Source: Piromyces finnis
Taxonomy: Eukaryota > Neocallimastigomycota > Neocallimastigomycetes > Neocallimastigales > Neocallimastigaceae
Length of the DNA: 64,000 nucleotides
Assembly (NCBI GenBank): GCA_002104945.1
Contig: MCFH01000010.1
Span: forward strand, 988,501-1,052,500
Direction of reading: 5' to 3'
The notes beneath the pieces were generated by a model, which was given only the letters and a program-made list of their open reading frames with translations, was not told the origin of the DNA and did no database searches. The stretch's first letter is position 1; every line of letters starts with the position of its first letter. A program made the translations under genes and the position numbers. Shown in pieces: positions 60,787 to 64,000 of the stretch.

Positions 60787-61139
60787 GTTGTAAACTGCCA
60801 CATTTATTTATAAAATGAGGAAATCAGCTGAAAAATAATATCTTTTTTATGTTATAATTTTTATAAATATCATAACATAATATATATCCAACATATATTA
60901 TATACCAAATTCATAAGAGTTATAAATTCATACATATTTAAATTATTTATTTGTACATATTTTATTAAAAGATATTAATAATATTTAATAACTTAAAAAA
61001 GAGATAAAAATATATATATACCAAAATAAAATCTGAAATAATTATACGTATTGTGCAACATTATTGGAGAATAATTCATAATTATTAATATTTAATTGTA
61101 TATTTATTAATTATAATAAAAATTTATTTTATTTATTTA

Positions 61140-61215
61140 TTTTTATTTATTTATTTTATTTTTATTTATTTATTTTATTTTTATTTATTTATTTTATTTT
61201 TATTTATTTATTTTA
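61140..61215. repeat. 19-bp minisatellite, four exact copies
   Basis: The unit TTTTTATTTATTTATTTTA is repeated four times without error, about 350 nt after the NDT80-like stop codon. Confidence 0.9.
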
Positions 61216-62089
61216 TTTTTTATAAAGATATAATTTCTAATTTCATTTATTTATTTATTTATAAATGTTTTTTTTAAATGTACATTTATCATAATATATT
61301 ATTATTTATTATTTTTATAAAAAAAAAAAAAAACGATGAGCAATGAAATAAATAATATAAGAAAGCATCATAATAAAAAGGAAAATTTAAAAAAACATTT
61401 TTTTTAAATTTTTTTATTTTTAATTATTAGAAAATTAATTTAAGGTATATTATTTAATTTATCTTTAAATACTTTAGTATAATAATAGCTTTAAATTTTA
61501 TATTAAAATTAAATATTAGTTAATAATTCTAAACCCAGCTAAATTAAGTTTATTAAAAAATTATTTTAACTAAATATATTAAATAAAAAAATATAACCAT
61601 GTGAATTAATTAAAATCATAATTTTTAACTACCTGTTCTGTGCTCTGGTGATAAAAAAATTAAAATTACAAAATTTAATTAGAATAGCAAGTCATGCTTA
61701 TTTTTTTTATATTAAAACATGGCAAATGTTTTTTTGTTTTTTTTTAATTTTATTATTTATATTTCTATATCAATAAAATAATGTACGTTATGTATTATAA
61801 TTATTTGTATACATTTATATCTCTAGTTTTTAATCATTAACATAACCCTTTATTATATATATTCATTGTTTTAGAAGTGGAGGTTTTAAAGATTAATTTC
61901 TGTTATTATTACTATATATTACACAACAATTATGCTTTACTTTTCTTTTTTGAAAATATCTTAATAAGATTTATACAATGCCAAAAAAAAATAAGACTAT
62001 AAATATCTATAATAACAAGATTTAACTATTATAACATTATAATTATTTCCAAACCTTAATGAAGTTTTTTAAACAAGCAAATGAGATCT

Positions 62090-62129
62090 CTCTAAATAAA
62101 AACCTTTATAAAAAAGGTTTTTTATAGAG
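62090..62129. repeat. A/T hairpin with GG/CC core
   Basis: The arms 62090-62107 and 62111-62129 pair over most of 18 bp around the core AAACCTTT/AAAGGTTT. One internal A/T position is unpaired. It resembles a terminator shape, but that has no meaning for RNA polymerase II. It may be a remnant of a small inverted-repeat element. Confidence 0.5.
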
Positions 62130-62683
62130 CTTTTTAAATAAATATTATTTGTTTGTAAATTTTAAATTATATAATTTTAAAATAAATGTAATATTTTTTT
62201 TGATATTAAATTAAAATGGTAATTATCATATTTAATTTAATTAATATTATGATTTGCTATAAATTATCAAATTTTAATCATTATCAAATATTAAAAATTT
62301 ATTTAAATTATAACATAACAATATATCTATATATGAAAAATTGATTTATTAAATTATCATTTAATTGAAATTGTATTCATTATTAATTAAACTTTTTGTT
62401 TTGACATTAAAAAAAAAAAATAATAATAAAAAATAAACTTAAATAATATTTCTTTTTCTTTAAAAAAAATATAAATAAAAGAACAAATTTTTTAAATTAA
62501 AATTATCGAAAAATAAAAAAAAAAAAATGAAATAAACACTTAAATAAAATTAGTTATATTCAAGGAATATAAAGTTACAAATAAATAATATAATAAACAG
62601 ATAATAAATAATAAAGCATCTAGATTAATCTAATCGATTTTATTAATAAAAAACAAATAATAAATACAAATTAAACTTTAAAG

Positions 62684-64000
62684 ATGTCATTTAATAAATA
62701 CACCACGTTTTTGGTGTCAGGAATGCTTATCACAGGTGCCTGTAATACTTTATTAAATAAATTACAAGATAAGCAATGCGTCAAAGATTGTAATACAAAC
62801 AACCCAAAGCTTTTTGAACAACCTGTTTTGCAAACCCTTAATATGTTTATGGGTGAGGCTTGCTGTTTGATTGCTAGTTATATTATAGAATATTATTCAA
62901 GAAAAAAATATGCTAGAATTGATTCTGATGAAAATATTCCTCCAAATAACGAAGTATATTATAATTATTCTGATACTGAAAATATAAATACAGATAAATC
63001 TTCGCAACCTGAAAATAATATTAATATATATAACTCTGAGCCGGAAACAGATACTATTGTATCAGAATCTATTAATAAAACTGTGTTATATGGTAAATCA
63101 ACTCTTTTATTATGGTTACCTTCTATTTTGGATATTTGTGGTACTACAGTAAGTTAATTTAAATATATTTTTATTTAATTATTGAAAAAATTATTTTATA
63201 TAATAATAATTATTTTATTTTTTTTATTATCAAAACCAAATACATATAATTACATATATAATTTCTATATATCATATATGATATATGAATTAAATTATGT
63301 TTTTTTTCATAATCAAAGCTAATGAATGTTGGATTGATTTATGTTGCTGCATCTGTTTATCAAATGTTACGTGGTGCTGTTGTTATTTTTACTGGTTTCT
63401 TTTCAGTAGTATTTTTAAAAAGAAAGTTAAATAGTAGTCAGTGGATTTCTTTAGTCTTGGTTATGATGGGTGTATCCATAGTTGGTATGAGTAATATAAT
63501 CACTAAATCCCATCAATCACCTCTTCCAATTAATGAAGAAAATGAAAGCGTAAATCCATTTAAACATGCTACCTCAAAAAATATACTTGGGGTTTTAATG
63601 GTTATTTTAGCCCAAATCTTCACAGCTCTTCAATTTATTATTGAAGAAAAGATTATGAGTCGTTATGAAATAAGTCCATTAAAAACAGTTGGATATGAAG
63701 GTTCATTTGGACTTTTTACAGTTCTTGCAGCTATTCCGTTCCTATATCTTTTTATTGGTAGATATCATCAAGGTGGATTCTTTGACATTCCAGATGGTTT
63801 TTCTCAAATTATAAATAGTAATTCTATATTAGTTATTTCTATTGGTTGTATTTTTTCCATTGCTTTTTTCAACTGGTTCGGGCTCTCAGTTACAAATGTA
63901 GTTAGTGCAACTTCTAGAAGTACAATTGATACTTGCAGGTAAATCAATTAGATATTTTAAAAGTAAGAATATTATATTGTATAAATAACAATTCATTAAT
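62684..64000 (+). CDS. SLC35F6-like drug/metabolite transporter (5' part)
   Basis: A multi-span membrane transporter of the nucleotide-sugar/DMT superfamily; the substrate of SLC35F6 is unsettled, and the human protein is reported in lysosome and mitochondria. Two exons are in the window, 62684-63148 and 63319-63938. A donor follows at 63939 and the gene runs off the edge after about 361 residues. Family features: FLVSGMLITGACNTLLNKLQ and LQTLNMFMGEACCL at the N-terminus; then VYQMLRGAVVIFTGFFSVVFL, ILAQIFTALQFIIEEKI and PLKTVGYEGSFG. FNWFGLSVTNVVSATSRS comes near the cut. An acidic Asn-rich loop of ~55 residues between helices 2 and 3 (62915-63085) is longer than in human. About 60-100 residues with the last helices should lie beyond the window. 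Confidence 0.9.

Larger units (their letters stand above)
60787..62683. other. Intergenic, NDT80-like to SLC35F6-like
   Basis: AT-rich, with a 19-bp tandem repeat at 61140-61215 and a hairpin at 62090-62129. I find no gene in it. Confidence 0.6.

Overview
The window is nuclear DNA of a very AT-rich eukaryote. Coding regions use A/T-ending codons and are cut by many short GT..AG introns (mostly 50-250 nt). Intergenic DNA is almost pure A/T, with many microsatellites and Asn-coding runs. The genes include a fungal-type NDT80/PhoG transcription factor, an Arc1-type cofactor and NPR2, together with flagellar genes (CFAP44, a TTLL2-like tubulin ligase). This points to a zoosporic fungus. An anaerobic gut fungus (Neocallimastigomycota) is the best fit (inference). 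Dictyostelium has similar composition but makes no cilia.

Layout, left to right: 1-1939 no gene; PP2A B'' subunit (+, 12 exons); SEC2/Rabin-type Rab GEF (+, one exon); TFB5 (+); CFAP44 (+, 23 exons, 9.3 kb); a double-hotdog acyl-CoA thioesterase (-) with an organelle-type presequence; a 3.4 kb gap holding a GC-richer island (26455-27558) bounded by an inverted repeat; MGS1/WRNIP1 AAA ATPase (+); dynactin p150 (-); NPR2/NPRL2 (-), divergent from ARC1/AIMP1 (+); a membrane RING-H2 protein (-); an unrecognised multi-exon gene (-); a TTLL2-like ligase (-), divergent from a prokaryote-type adenosine-specific kinase (+); a 4.9 kb gene desert; an NDT80-like factor with long Asn tracts (+); and the 5' part of an SLC35F6-like transporter (+) that runs off the right edge.

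The genes do not form one pathway. Four touch microtubules or cilia (CFAP44, TTLL2-like, dynactin p150, and SEC2/Rabin by homology), which suits a flagellated zoospore. In eight genes the exons I picked join into one open frame with a length divisible by three (PP2A B'', TFB5, CFAP44, thioesterase, MGS1, ARC1, RING-H2, adenosine-specific kinase). The NDT80 model does too, after a change of donor site.

The points most worth following are the GC-rich inverted-repeat island, the likely laterally acquired adenosine-specific kinase, a matched TCACGTGA element about 105 bp upstream of two start codons, and the probable hydrogenosomal presequence on the thioesterase. All gene calls come from reading the sequence. 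No database search was run.
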